Below are positions 10,905 through 22,636 of a stretch of DNA of 64,000 nucleotides, piece after piece. The position numbers and the translations under genes are program-made. This stretch comes from Candidula unifasciata. Taxonomy: Eukaryota > Mollusca > Gastropoda > Stylommatophora > Geomitridae. Under the pieces are notes generated by a model. It saw only the letters and a program-made list of their open reading frames with translations, did not search any database and was not told the origin of the DNA. How positions within the stretch are numbered: position 1 is the stretch's first letter; each line of letters starts with the position of its first letter. The stretch covers positions 124,008 through 188,007 of the forward strand of contig CAJHNH020000706.1 of the NCBI GenBank assembly GCA_905116865.2, read 5' to 3'.

Positions 10905-12227
10905 GACTCAACTCAGCAGCTGCATCTTACCATTAGTTTGTTTTTGCATCTTTTCTTCTTTCGAGATGAAAGTGTTCCACTGTGTTATAAGGAGACATGT
11001 CAGTCACAACCGTTGGCGAGAATTCCAAGTCCAGATTACCAGGGATGTTCTCCTTTTCGTAGCACAACACCTGGGCAGTATTGTAGAGACATCTGTTGCA
11101 TGACTCATGTCTCGGCCTGCATTGTTCAATTCCAGATAAAAGGTAACACCAATAGGTTTGGAACAAAGCATGCAGCAGGAGCTGCTGGGTGAAAGTGAGT
11201 TGTGTTTTAAGCGTGGCACCAGAAAATGCTGAGCATGTGCCCCAACACTGTCAACTGTTTGCTGCCAACAGAGACACAATCTGTTACAGCCACAATGAAT
11301 ACAAAGCTGTATGGCACACGAGAAGATACGGGCTGCATGATAGCTTTCCTAAATTACTGATATAATTTTTCTGACAGAAGGATTGTAGAAGAAGAATAAA
11401 AGAGAGACACTCTTTGTGTCCACCTGTCAAAGCTTCCGTCTAAGACATGCTGCCAGCAAGGGCTAAGAGCTCATCTACTTGACCATCAACGTGTGTTTGT
11501 GTTTTTATGGAAAATGAACATTTGTGAATGTGTCTTTTGTTTTGTTGACACCATTTTGGAGAAAATCTGTGTTCTCTTAAAACACAAGGCTTTTGATTTG
11601 GTGGCCCAGTACAGCTGTAAGAGAGAATTTCATTGTTTTGTTTGCCTCTGCTATCCAGTCTGAGTGAATTGTGATCATGATGTGGCTTAGTTGATGCTTT
11701 AGTTGTGGCCATAGTGATTCCAGTCTTGTTGGCTTCTTGTTGCATGCTCTGGTGATATTCAGTGATCTGTGACCAGCTCATCCTTCGGTGGGGGAGTTCT
11801 CAATAGATTACAAGTTGTACACCCTTTACAGGGCATTGCAGATAAACTCAAGCAGTTGTTGGCCTTTTATGGTTTTAATGGTCAGTTTTATGTTCAGTAG
11901 TTTGCCCTTGCTCCCTGAACGTTCAGCTCTCATTGTCAAAAAACAGTCTGCCTGACACACGCTTGCAACTGACTCAGTATTGTAAACCATTTCTTTAATT
12001 AATTCATGAGGGTAGATGTAAGTCCTTACCTTAGTGCCCCATTTCTGTTACATTTGATACTTTGAATTGTTTACAATTGTCTCAATGGTGCTTAATCAAG
12101 GAATAGATTGATGGATGATCTGATTAATTTTAATGTGAAATAATTCACATTTATTTTCCTTGAAATTGACTCAAGAGGTCTCATTATACATCGTCCTTAC
12201 TTTGCATTTTTAAAAAGAATGATTTAG
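10905..12227. other. Intergenic, no recognised feature
   Basis: About 1.3 kb without a recognised gene, repeat or RNA gene. Open frames are short and give no family resemblance; composition is AT-leaning with no CpG clustering seen. Confidence 0.5.
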
Positions 12228-14352
12228 TGTGTAAGATGAGGTAGTAATTCAGTGTGTGAGCTCAGGTAGTCATTCATTGTGTGAGCTGAGGTAGTCATTC
12301 AGTGTGTGAGCTGAGGTAGTCATTCAGTGTGTGAGCTGAGGGTGTAAGTTGAGGTAGTGTTTCAATGTGTAAGCTGAGTAAGCTAGTCATTCAGTGTGTA
12401 AGTGAGGTAGTGTTTCAGTGTGTAAGCTGAGGTAGTCATTCAGTGTGTGTAAGCTGAGGTAGTCATTCAGTGTGTAAGCTGAGGTAGTCATTCAGTGTGT
12501 AAGCTGAGGTAGTCATTCAGTGTGTCAGTGTGTCAGTGTGTCATTCAGTGTGTGAGTTGAGGTAGTCATTCAGTGTGTAAGCTGAGGTAGTCATTCAGTG
12601 TGTAAGCTGAGGTAGTGTTTCAGTGTGTAAGCTGAGGTAGTCATTCAGTGTGTGAGTTGAGGTAGTCATTCAGTGTGTAAGCCGAGGTAGTCATTCAGTG
12701 TGTAAGCTGAGGTAGTCATTCAGTGTGTGAGTTGAGGTAGTCATTCATTGTGTGAGCTGAGGTAGTCATTCATTGTGTAAGCTGAGGTAGTCATTCAGTG
12801 TGTAAGCTGAGGTAGTCATTCAGTGAGTGAGCTTAGGTAGTCATTCAGTGTGTGAGTTGAGGTAGTCATTCAGTGTGTAAGCTGAGGTAGTCATTCAGTG
12901 TGTAAGCTGAGGTAGTCATTCAGTGTGTGAGCTGAGGTAGTCATTCAGTGTGTGGGTTGAGGTAGTCATTCAGTGTGTAAGCTGAGGTAGTGTTTCAATG
13001 TGTAAGCTGAGGTAGTCATTCAGTGTGTGAGCTGAGGTAGTCATTCAGTGTGTAAGCTGAGGTAGTCATTCAGTGTGTAAGCTGAGGTAGTGTTTCAATG
13101 TGTAAGCTGAGGTAGTCATTCAGTGTGTAAGCTGAGGTAGTGTTTCAGTGTGTAAGCTGAGGTAGTCATTTAGTGTGTGAGCTGAGGTAGTCATTCATTG
13201 TGTGAGTTGAGGTAGTCATTCAGTGTGTGAGCTGAGGTAGTCTTTCAATGTGTAAGCTGAGGTAGTCATTCAGTGTGTAAGCTGAGGTAGTCATTCAGTG
13301 TGTAAGCTGAGGTTGTCATTCAGTGTGTAAGCTGAGGTAGTCATTCAGTGTGTAAGCTGAGGTAGTCTTTCAGTGTGTAAGCTGAGGTAGTCATTCAGTG
13401 TGTAAGCTGAGGTAGTCTTTCAGTGTGTAAGCTGAGGTAGTCATTCATTGTGTGAGTTGATGTAGTCATTCAGTGTGTAAGCTGAGGTAGTCTTTCAGTG
13501 TGTAAGCTGAGGTAGTCATTCAGTGTGTGAGCTGAGGTAGTCATTCAGTGTGTAAGCTGAGGTAGTCATTCAGTGTGTAAGCTGAGGTAGTCATTCAGTG
13601 TGTGAGCTGAGGTAGTCATTCAGTGTGTAAGCTGAGGTAGTCATTCAGTGTGTAAGCTGAGGTAGTCATTCAGTGTGTAAGCTGAGGTTGTCTTTCAATG
13701 TGTAAGTTGATGTAGTCATTCAGTGTGTGAGCTGAGGTAGTCATTCAGTGTGTGAGCTGAGGTAGTCATTCAGTGTGGGAGCTGAGGTAGTCATTCAGTG
13801 TGTGAGCTGAGGTAGTCATTCAGTGTGTAAGCTGAGGTAGTCATTCAGTGTGTGAGCTGAGGTAGTCATTCAGTGTGTAAGCTGAGGTAGTCATTCAGTG
13901 TGGGAGCTGAAGTAGTCACTCAGTGTGGGAGCTGAGGTAGTCATTCAGTGTGTGAGTTGAGGTAGTCATTCAGTATGTGAGCGGAGGTAGTGTTTCAATG
14001 TGTAATCTGAGGTAGTCATTCAGTGTGTGAGCTGAGGTAGTGATTCAGTATGTAAGCTAAGGTAGTGATTCAGTGTGTAAGCTGAGGTAGTGATCCAGTG
14101 TGTAAGCTGAGGTAGTCACTCAGTGTGTGAGCTGAGTAGTCATGAGTAGTTTCGTCGCCCAGCTTCTGAGTTGAGTGCATGGCGTGACACTGTGAGCTGC
14201 GTTTGTTTTTCATTGGCACAGGAGCGGAGCAACTGTGGGGTGACCCGTTTGCTATGAAGCTGAAACTAGGATTACCAGATTACCAGTTATTCAGTATGTA
14301 AGCTGAGGTAGTGATTCAGTGTGTAAGCTGAGGTAGTCATTCAGTGTGTGTA
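12228..14352. repeat. 25-bp minisatellite, about 75-80 copies, each carrying TGAGGTAGT
   Basis: Period 25 bp: CATTCAGTGTGTAAGC then TGAGGTAGT. The core runs 12228-14157; about 130 bp of unique DNA (14158-14286) interrupts it, then two or three units follow to 14352. Variants swap GTAAGC/GTGAGC/GTGAGT and TCATTCA/TGTTTCA. By hand count about 65 units keep TGAGGTAGT exactly. No open frame survives because 25 is not divisible by three. Confidence 0.95.
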
Positions 14353-14770
14353 AACCCCCCCCCCCCCCCCCCCCCCCCTCCCTCTTTTTGGGCAGCATCT
14401 TTAACAGAACCATCTGCGAAAACATGTCCAAATACTGGGTTGTACCATTTTGTGAGATACAGAGTAAATTAGCTTGTTATACTGACTGGGTTGTGTGTGT
14501 GTGTGTATGCCTGTGTGTGTGTATGCCTGTGTGTGTGTGTGTAGGAGGCTGGTGTGCTGTTTTCAATGATGGTCCAAATAAAGATGATGGGTGTGCCCAC
14601 ACATGCTGTCAAGTGTGCCTCTGTGTGTGTGAGAGTGTATATATGCCTGAGTGTATGTGTGAGTGTATGTGTTGGCATTGTGTGTGTGCATGTGTTTGTG
14701 TGCGTGCATGCTGTTATGTCTGCCTGTGTGTATGTGCATGGGGACTGTTAAATCTGCCTGCATGTGTGTT

Positions 14771-14821
<51 letters not shown>

Positions 14822-15189
14822 ACACATGCATGTGTGTGCTAAAGTGTGTTTAAGACTAGAGAATCATACAAATGTTTGTATTATGAGATCCCTATGGAGA
14901 ATAGGAGACAGAAGGAATAATAAATGGTTTTCAGTATTATTGTATCTAGTGTTTGATTACAGTTTACACAGAAGGTTTAATACTGAAACTTGTATTTGTG
15001 TGATAGTTGTTTGCAACATGTTCTTGTGTGTCTAATGTTGATGTTTGTGGCTCAAGCGTTGCCATTACATTGAGTAATTCCCAGGCAGAAATGGACTCTT
15101 CTTCTCCACCCCCATCAGGCATATTGGGCAAGGGTTAGACATATGTTTCATTGACCAGTCGTCGGCACTCAGTGGATGATGAGGTCAAC
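14353..15189. repeat. C-run, GT/GTGTAT microsatellites and an AT run
   Basis: A run of over 20 C at 14356-14378 with a T run behind it, interrupted GT/TGTATG tracts at about 14490-14720, (TA)n at about 14774-14811, then GT again. An apparent 229-codon frame here is built of microsatellite and is rejected. 14860-15189 is unremarkable. Confidence 0.8.
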
Positions 15190-17650
15190 ATTGACCTTGA
15201 CAGACATTTTGTGTGATTGACGTTGACAGACATTTTGTGTGATTGACGTTGACAGACATTTTGTGTGATTGACATTGACAGACATTTTGTGTGATTGACA
15301 TTGACAGACATTCTGTGTGATTGACATTGGCAGACACTTTGTGTGATTGACGTTGACAGACATTCTGTGTGATTGACATTGACAGACATTTTGTGTGATT
15401 GACAGACATTCTGTTTGATTGACATTGATGGATATTTTGTGTGATTGACATTGACAGATATTTTGTGTGATTGACATTGACAGACATTTTGTTTGATAGA
15501 CATTGACAGACATTTTGTGTAATTGACATTAACAGACATTCTGTGTGATTGACAGACATTTTGTGTGATTGACATTGACAGACATTTTGTGTGATTGACA
15601 TTGACAGACATTCTGTGTGATTGACATTGACAGACATTCTGTGTGATTGACATTGACAGACATTCTGTTTGATTGACATTGACAGACATTTTGTGTGATT
15701 GACATTGACAGACATTTTATGTGATTGACATTGACAGATAGTCTGTGTGATTGACATTGACAGACATTTTGTGTGATTGACAGACATTCTGTTTGATTGA
15801 CATTGATGGATATTTTGTGTGATTGACATTGACAGATATTTTGTGTGATTGACATTGACAGACATTTTGTTTGATTGACATTGACAGACATTCTGTGTGA
15901 TTGACATTGACAGACATTCTGTTTGATTGACATTGACAGACATTTTGTGTGATTGACATTGACAGACATTTTATGTGATTGACATTGACAGATAGTCTGT
16001 GTGATTGACATTGACAGACATTTTGTGTGATTGACAGACATTCTGTTTGATTGACATTGATGGATATTTTGTGTGATTGACATTGACAGATATTTTGTGT
16101 GATTGACATTGACAGACATTTTGTTTGATAGACATTGACAGACATTTTGTGTAATTGACATTGACAGACATTCTGTGTGATTGACAGACATTTTGTGTGA
16201 TTGACATTGACAGACATTTTGTGTGATTGACATTGACAGACATTCTGTGTGATTGACATTGACAGACATTCTGTTTGATTGACATTGACAGACATTCTGT
16301 TTGATTGACATTGACAGACATTTTGTGTGATTGACATTGACAGACATTTTATGTGATTGACATTGACAGATAGTCTGTGTGATTGACATTGACAGACATT
16401 TTGTGTGATTGACATTGACAGACATTTTGTGTGATTGGCATTGACAGACATCCTGTGTGATTGACATTGACAGACATTTTGTGTGATTGACATTGACAGA
16501 CATTTTGTGTGATTGACATTGACAGACATTTTGTGTGGTTGACATTGACAGACATTGTGTGTGATTGACATTGACAAACATTTTGTGTGATTGACATTGA
16601 CAGACATTCTGTGTGATCGACATTGACAGACATTTTGTGTGATTGACATTGACAGACATTCTGTGTGATTGACATTGACAGACATTCTGTTTGATTGACA
16701 TTGACAGACATTTTGTGTGATTGACATTGACAGACATTTTATGTGATTGACATTGACAGATAGTCTGTGTGATTGACATTGACAGACATTTTGTGTGATT
16801 GACAGACATTCTGTTTGATTGACATTGATGGATATTTTGTGTGATTGACATTGACAGATATTTTGTGTGATTGACATTGACAGACATTTTGTTTGATAGA
16901 CATTGACAGACATTTTGTGTAATTTGACATTGACAGACATTCTGTGTGATTGACAGACATTTTGTGTGATTGACATTGACAGACATTTTGTGTGATTGAC
17001 ATTGACAGACATTCTGTGTGATTGACATTGACAGACATTCTGTTTGATTGACATTGACAGACATTCTGTTTGATTGACATTGACAGACATTTTGTGTGAT
17101 TGACATTGACAGACATTTTATGTGATTGACATTGACACATAGTCTGTGTGATTGACATTGACAGACATTTTGTGTGATTGACATTGACAGACATTTTGTG
17201 TGATTGGCATTGACAGACATCCTGTGTGATTGACATTGACAGACATTTTGTGTGATTGACATTGACAGACATTTTGTGTGATTGACATTGACAGACATTT
17301 TGTGTGGTTGACATTGACAGACATTGTGTGTGATTGACATTGACAAACATTTTGTGTGATTGACATTGACAGACATTCTGTGTGATCGACATTGACAGAC
17401 ATTTTGTGTGATTGACATTGACAGACATTTTGTGTGATTGACATTGACAGACATTTTGTGTGGTTGACATTGACAGACATTTTGTGTGGTTGACATTGAC
17501 AGACATTGTGTGTGATTGACATTGACAAACATTTTGTGTGATTGACATTGACAGACATTCTGTGTGATTGACATTGATAGACATTCTGTTTGATTGACAT
17601 TGACAGACATTTTGTTTGATAGACATTGACAGACATTTTGTGTGATTTCC
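15190..17650. repeat. 26-bp minisatellite with higher-order structure, about 95 copies
   Basis: Unit of 26 bp, TTTTGTGTGATTGACATTG plus ACAGACA. Variants include TTCTGTTTGATTG and short units lacking the ACATTGACAG half. A marker variant (TTTTATGTGATTG followed by GATAGTCTGTG) recurs near 15719, 15971, 16349, 16739 and 17118, spacings of about 252, 378, 390 and 379 bp. Open frames of up to 720 codons on the - strand come from stop-free repeat units and are not genes. Confidence 0.95.
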
Positions 17651-17734
17651 TCTGGTTCAGAAATTGAGCTGTCATCGAGCGTTGTAGCCAAGTTTACTTG
17701 ATTACATTCCTTCTCATAACATTCTGCTGAAGTT

Positions 17735-18475
17735 GGGGATGGAGCGCTTATGGGGGTTTCCCGAGTGCTGTGATGTTGATTTTTATTTAGTTAATAAATA
17801 TTGGGGCTTCTGAGTTTAAATTCGCCCCTGCTCACCAGTTTTATGCTGTAGTTAATTAACTCTTTGACCATATATGTAAGTAAAGTAAAGGCACTGGGTG
17901 GGTGATATGTTTAGCAACACACTGGCCAGGACTGTACCTGGTACCCACTCAAAGCTGGGTCTGTGGTGAGGGGCAGACGAAGTGCATGGGAGTTCATAGC
18001 GAAGACGAATGGACGTTGCTTGGCGCAGCAAAGCCTGGCATCTAGTTTGAGAGTGGAGGTGGAGGCAGTCACTGCTGCCTTCCGCTGGCTTGAGAATCAG
18101 CTGTTCACACATGTCATCATTGTAACTGACTCACAGTGCATGCTGAGAAAGGTAGAGACAGGCATGCTCCGTGCATAGTGGCAAGCATCACTTCAGAGGT
18201 CCCAGGTAGTTAGCATCCTTTGGATATTTTCTCCAGGTTTTGCAGGTGTGTTGGGAAATGAGCAGGCGGACAGACTGGCCAGTTCTGCACCACTTGGTGG
18301 TGAACTGATGTATGACAAGCTGAATGTTGTGAGGACCCTTTGGGAGCAAGTGAACAGTGCCGAGGAACAGATAGATCATTACAGTCTGAGGAGAATGGCA
18401 CTGCGAGGAGTTACAAGGGAATCTGGCCGACGCTCGACACTCGGAGGATGGACTTGTCCCGAGTGATGTGATGTT
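17735..18475 (+). pseudogene. Degenerate RNase H domain of a non-LTR retrotransposon
   Basis: RNase H processes RNA:DNA hybrids during LINE retrotransposition. Residues match the 35.8-kb copy: RGRRSAWEFIAKTNGRCLAQ, VEVEAVTAAFRWLENQ (catalytic Glu region), VIIVTDSQCMLRKVETGMLR (catalytic Asp in TDS), WIFSPGFAGVLGNEQADRLA and GVTRESGRRSTLGG. An in-frame TAG replaces a codon after MLRA (18178), the SPGHAG His is Phe, and the YTDGS start is missing, so it is dead. Positions 17735-17775 carry a detached piece of the same element's GGGGATGGAGCG...CCCGAGTGCTGTG tail; 17920-17965 may be a SINE scrap. Confidence 0.85.
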
Positions 18476-18479
18476 GATT

Positions 18480-18615
18480 CCTAATTCAACATTCAGCTGG
18501 GTCGACCTTTGAGCCAGGTCATTTTAAAAAAAAAAGTCTGCACCCTGTCAGGACCTGACCCGCGACCTTCCAATCCACAGGCGAGAATCTAGCCGCTAGA
18601 CCATGGCGGCTGACC
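18480..18615 (-). mobile_element. tRNA-derived SINE, family A (head end)
   Basis: Reverse strand begins GCCGCCATGGTCTAGCGGCT (A-box-like) with GGGTCAGGTCCTG as B-box-like, then body bases shared with the fuller copy at 38245-38500 (TGGGTCGACCTxTGAGCCA on the + strand). RNA polymerase III promoter character is inferred from the box motifs. Confidence 0.65.
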
Positions 18616-18779
18616 ATATATGGTCCCCCATCATTTGCCAGGATGGAGAAGACCTCACTCATCATCCAACATTATCTCTACCACCCAGCCTGCCAACAGG
18701 ATTTTCTGCCAAAACTACAGATTTTAATTGAAAGGGGGGGGGGGGGGTGGCTATTTACCTCTAGTATTGACTATACAGG

Positions 18780-18980
18780 GTGATGTGCCGATTCGTCATC
18801 CTTAGGGTTAAAGGTCGCATGCTAGTGCTGTCGCCAAAAACTGTGCAGCTTAGGTTGTTGTTGTTTTTTGTTTTTTTTTTGCCAACCACAGAATTTAAAA
18901 AATCTCAACCCCGTTTCTGCAGGCGATTGCGAGGCTGTAACCACTCGACCAGCTGCCTCCACCCCCCCCCCCCCTTTCCC
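18780..18980 (-). mobile_element. Second tRNA-like SINE
   Basis: Reverse strand from about 18958: GGCAGCTGGTCGAGTGGTTA (A box) and, about 30 bases on, CGGGGTTGAGATT (B-box-like), followed by an A-rich stretch of CAACAACAACC type. Similar A-box-like bases recur at about 19010-19030, suggesting a partial duplication. Flanked by a C-run at 18961-18975. Confidence 0.55.
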
Positions 18981-19359
18981 CCTGCAGTGACAGCTGATTC
19001 CGATGCTGTAACCCTTGACCCGCTGCCTCCAGTCAGTACCGCAGTGAATAAAATAAAACGAGAAAATAACGCAGAAACCAGAAGGGAGACAACAGTTTGT
19101 GTATTTGCAGTTGCAGTTCTCAAAACACACGGCCAGTGTTTACAGGCAACAAGGGGCAATAACCTCTACAAGATGGACAAGTGCTAAAATAATACAACTT
19201 GTCAATATTTCATGATTTTTCTATATTTGTAGAATTAATATATATATACGTTTCAAAAATGACTGAAGTTATCTATAACTGTACAGATAAAAAAAAAAAA
19301 TTGCTTGAGTGCTGCATTGCACTAAAACAGAATTTAACTGCACCTGATATTGCTTACTA

Positions 19360-19565
19360 ACAACACAAGATGGGACATTGTTCTAATACTAGCATTAGAG
19401 AGAGATGGGAAATAATACCATGTTTGAATTATATTGACAGCCAAAGAATGAAATGGTTCTGCCATCTTTTGAGAATACAGCTAAATCACACTGCATATGC
19501 GCTGACAATCTGGGAGGAAAGCAAGGTAAAGGCCAAGTTAAAGATGGATAAATGTTGTAGCTAAA
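19360..19565 (+). mobile_element. LINE C-terminal relic
   Basis: Reads SIRERWEIIPCLNYIDSQRM then KWFCHLLRI, closely like the xREKWGIxPxxEYIxxQRxKWFGHLxRM tail of non-LTR retrotransposon proteins. The RGRPR-type motif is replaced by degenerate sequence; the frame stops at 19562. Confidence 0.7.
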
Positions 19566-19749
19566 ACCCAAGCCACTACAAATCCGTCAGTGTTCTACTT
19601 TATTTTATAAGGACGACTCTAACAGTATCATACTACAATTTCTTCAGTAATGTCATTATCATTGCTATTCTTTTACAATTGCATTATTTCTAAAATTGTG
19701 GTTTCTTCAGTGATATACATCTCAGTACAGATGCAAGTGATGAATTATC

Positions 19750-20135
19750 TCCTTGTCCTTGAGGAAGAATCTCAGGTCTCCTCAGCTGACATCCTATAGA
19801 AAGTGTCAGAATACTATGGACAAAGAAGACAAGAAAGTCAGACGTTCTTTAAGATCTGAACAACAAGGAAGATTGGCAGATAAACACCATCTTGTCTCCA
19901 AAGCTGAAATATTTTGGTCCTATCAATCGCCACAACGGATTGGAGAAAACAGATGACATGGTACCAGGACAGAGGAGCAAGGGCGTACCAACACCAAGAT
20001 GGGCGCACGATATATGTGATTCCTTGAATATGAAATTGCCTTCGAGCTGGCGAGAGACCGTGTTTTTTTTTTTTTTCAGGCAGACCGTGTTGAGAGCGAC
20101 GTTCTGCAAAAGACCTGCCACTTGATGATGATGAT
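19750..20135 (+). mobile_element. LINE C-terminal relic (copy 1 of a pair)
   Basis: Reads SPKLKYFGPINRHNGLEK, DMVPGQRSKGVPTPRWAHDI and TVLRATFCKRPAT, the C-terminal tail of CR1-like LINEs, followed by the simple TGATGATGATGA 3' tail usual for such elements. A T12 run at 20062 and frame changes show decay. The upstream stretch at 19840-19900 (KKTRKSD... region) aligns with the second copy at 20.3 kb. Confidence 0.75.
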
Positions 20136-20289
20136 AATGAAATGTTTCCTTATAGTAGGCCTTGTAATTACTTATGGCAATAGTAACTTTGATAGTCAAG
20201 ACAATAAACATACGTAAATTAGCAGTTTAAAGCCTGAACAATACATAGGAATTTGAAAAGTATGGTTTTAAACTTCAAAGACATATGTT

Positions 20290-20610
20290 TCAGTTCTAAT
20301 GGAGGAGAAATACATCTTGAAAGATCTGAATATCAAGAAAGATTGGCTAATCAACAGCATCCTTTCTCGAAAACTGAAATATTGTGGTCATATCAAGCGC
20401 CACGACGGATTGGATAAAATTATAGCAGAAGGTATGGTACCAGGAAGGAGGTGCAGGGGCCGACCGACACGAAGATGGGCACATGATATGACTCCTTGAG
20501 TATGAAAGTTCATGAAGCGGGAGAACTGGCGAGAAACCGAGTTTCTTACAGGCAGACTTTGATGAGAGCGACGTTCTGCAAAAGAACTGCTACATGATAA
20601 TGATGAATGG
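20290..20610 (+). mobile_element. LINE C-terminal relic (copy 2 of a pair)
   Basis: Better preserved: LKDLNIKKDWLINSILSRKL, KYCGHIKRHDGLDKIIAEGM and VPGRRCRGRPTRRWAHDM, then a frameshift, remnants of ARNRVSYRQT/ATFCKR-like tail, and a TGATAATGATGA 3' end. Same family as the copy about 0.4 kb upstream. Confidence 0.8.
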
Positions 20611-20639
20611 TATATCAACTGAAACATGTGCCAATGACA

Positions 20640-20990
20640 CTCAAAGAACCACTAAAGACATAGAACTCAAGTTAAATGCATTTGACAATAAATGCCCGAG
20701 GAAAATGTTTCTCTTCAAATGGGATGAATTCAAGAAAGGTAGAGAAGTAAGATAAATGTCTAGGAAACCATTGGTAACAACCGTTACAAGCAGAGACACT
20801 ATATTGGGCACATTGTGAGAGGAAACAAGAATCACCAGGCAGGCACTACGATGGGAAATAACTGAATTGAGGCAGCTGCGATGTCCAAAGGAAACAGGAA
20901 AACGAACGTTGATGAGAGCGGACAAAGGTTCTGTACTGGATTCCTTGCATGATTTCCAAGGGATTACACAGGATAGAACGGACTAAAAGA
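20640..20990 (+). mobile_element. Possible further LINE tail
   Basis: Reads LNAFDNKCPRKMFLFKW and, later, ITRQALRWEITELRQL, arranged like the FxNKCxRxLxxxxW...ALxWxPxGxRxRGRP tail of other LINEs, but with stops and no clean RGRP motif. Confidence 0.45.
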
Positions 20991-21301
20991 ACAGACTGCC
21001 AACCCTATGTGTTATTTAACAACAGGACATCGATGCCTTTTTTTTTTGGGGGGGGGGGGGGGGGTGGGGCGAAATAGTTTAACCAGATTATTTTTTTTTT
21101 TTTTTGTGGCAGCGTGATGTCTTTCCATTGCCAGTGTCTCCAGAACTTCAGTATTTCCTTGTTTCTGTTTTAATGCGATAGACCAATTCTCTGTGTGGTG
21201 AGATACTCATCCTAACTATCAAAGATGTCATTCAGTAGATGAAATCGATCGTTCCATTTGTCCCCTGTAGGCTGCTACTCAAAGGGTTGCTACCATCGAC
21301 C

Positions 21302-21389
<88 letters not shown>

Positions 21390-21427
21390 TATATGATCTG
21401 AAGGGCAGATCTCAAATACCTGTCAAC
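20991..21427. repeat. Homopolymers and an (AT)n microsatellite
   Basis: T9 then G14 at about 21039-21065, T15 at about 21090-21106, and an uninterrupted (AT)n of about 80 bases at 21306-21387. The remaining DNA is unremarkable. Confidence 0.85.
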
Positions 21428-21560
21428 CTCCGAAGTAGTAACAGTAGGACATCTGTAACAGGCAGCTGGAGTCGAACCCTAAATCTCCGAAGTAGTAACA
21501 GTAGGACATATGTAACGGGCAGCTGGAGTCGAACCCGACACCTCCGAATTACGAAACACC
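21428..21560 (-). repeat. 57-bp duplication carrying tRNA B-box-like motifs
   Basis: Two copies, 57 bp apart, of CGAAGTAGTAACAGTAGGAC plus GGCAGCTGGAGTCGAACCC, with a third partial start at 21543. On the reverse strand each holds GGGTTCGACTCC, a near-perfect B box. Probably the head of a tRNA-derived SINE duplicated in tandem; no cloverleaf of normal length seen. Confidence 0.6.
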
Positions 21561-21944
21561 TAGGTTGCTGTGTTAATTGTAAACATATTATCATGTTGTT
21601 GTAATGTACTTCGCACTGTTCTTAATTCCTTATCCTGTCTACTTTTTCTCTGTCAATATCTGTTTCTGGAGCCCTGTGCTACTGGTAATTGCTTTGACTG
21701 CTTTCCCATTGTATGGTTACATTTAGGAAGATTGACTAGACTGCATGTGGTTTGTCTCCCTTTCTCTCTGCACACAAATCGCCTTGCCGCCTGCCGAGAG
21801 CGTCACACAAAGCCCGAACTCTGTAGCTCCGGTGACGATTTGATGGTTGCGGCTGTCACTAATATTGTTTTCTAGTGGATCCGGAAAATTGCTTGTCTTA
21901 CGCACCTTTTGTGTTTCTTAGCTTCTCACTCGAATGTCGTCGCC

Positions 21945-22490
21945 CAGGCACAAGTGTGTGAACGTTACGTGTTCCGGCACAAGTGTGTGAACGTAACCTG
22001 TTCCGGCAGAAGTGTGTGAACCTCACGTGTTCCAGCACAAGTGTGTGAACGTCACCTGTTCCGGCACAAGTGTGTGAACGTCACATGTTCCGGCACAAGT
22101 GTGTGAATGTCACGTGTTCCTGCACAAGTGTGTGAACGTCACATCTTCCGGCACAAGTGTGTGAACGTCATGCGTTCCGGCACAAGTGTGTGAACGTCAC
22201 GTGTTCCTGCACAAGTGTGTGAACGTCACATCTTCCGGCACAAGTGTGTGAACGTCACGTGTTCCGGCACAAGTGTGTGAACGTCACGTGTTCCTGTACA
22301 AGTGTGTGAACGTCACGTGTTCCTGCACAAGTGTGTGAACGTCACGTGTTCCTGCACAAGTGTGTGAACGTCACGTGTTCCTGCACAGGTGTGTGAACGT
22401 CAAGTGTTCCTGCACAAGTGTGTGAACGTCACATCTTCCGGCACAAGTGTGTGAACGTCACGTGTTCCGGCACAAGTGTGTGAACGTGTT
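21945..22490. repeat. 29-bp minisatellite just downstream of the giant gene
   Basis: About 19 copies of CACAAGTGTGTGAACGTCAC plus GTGTTCCxG. Nine units hold the palindrome CACGTG (canonical E-box); others read CACATC, CACATG or CACCTG. It lies 150-690 bases past the stop codon of the - strand gene, so it is probably in its 3'UTR or immediate flank. Confidence 0.93.
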
Positions 22491-22636
22491 CCTATTGTGA
22501 TGTTTCCTGTGTGCATGTCTTTTAAAGATGAAGTCTCCTCGATGGAGATGACGGCGGCGCTGTTATTGTTGAATGCTGGAACAGCAAATGTTTTAATGTG
22601 TAGCGATGTGTGTACGGCGAGAACAGTCTGTGTTGT

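Noticed and set aside
12228..14352. A cluster of let-7 miRNA genes
   Set aside because: Only nine bases match; bases 10-22 differ and no hairpin partner is present in the unit.
14346..15035. Cys-rich 229-codon frame
   Set aside because: Cys/Val residues come from GT microsatellites and the start lies in a C run.
15135..17691. Frames up to 720 codons on the - strand
   Set aside because: Translation of a 26-bp satellite in every frame; no start context, domain or non-repeat sequence.
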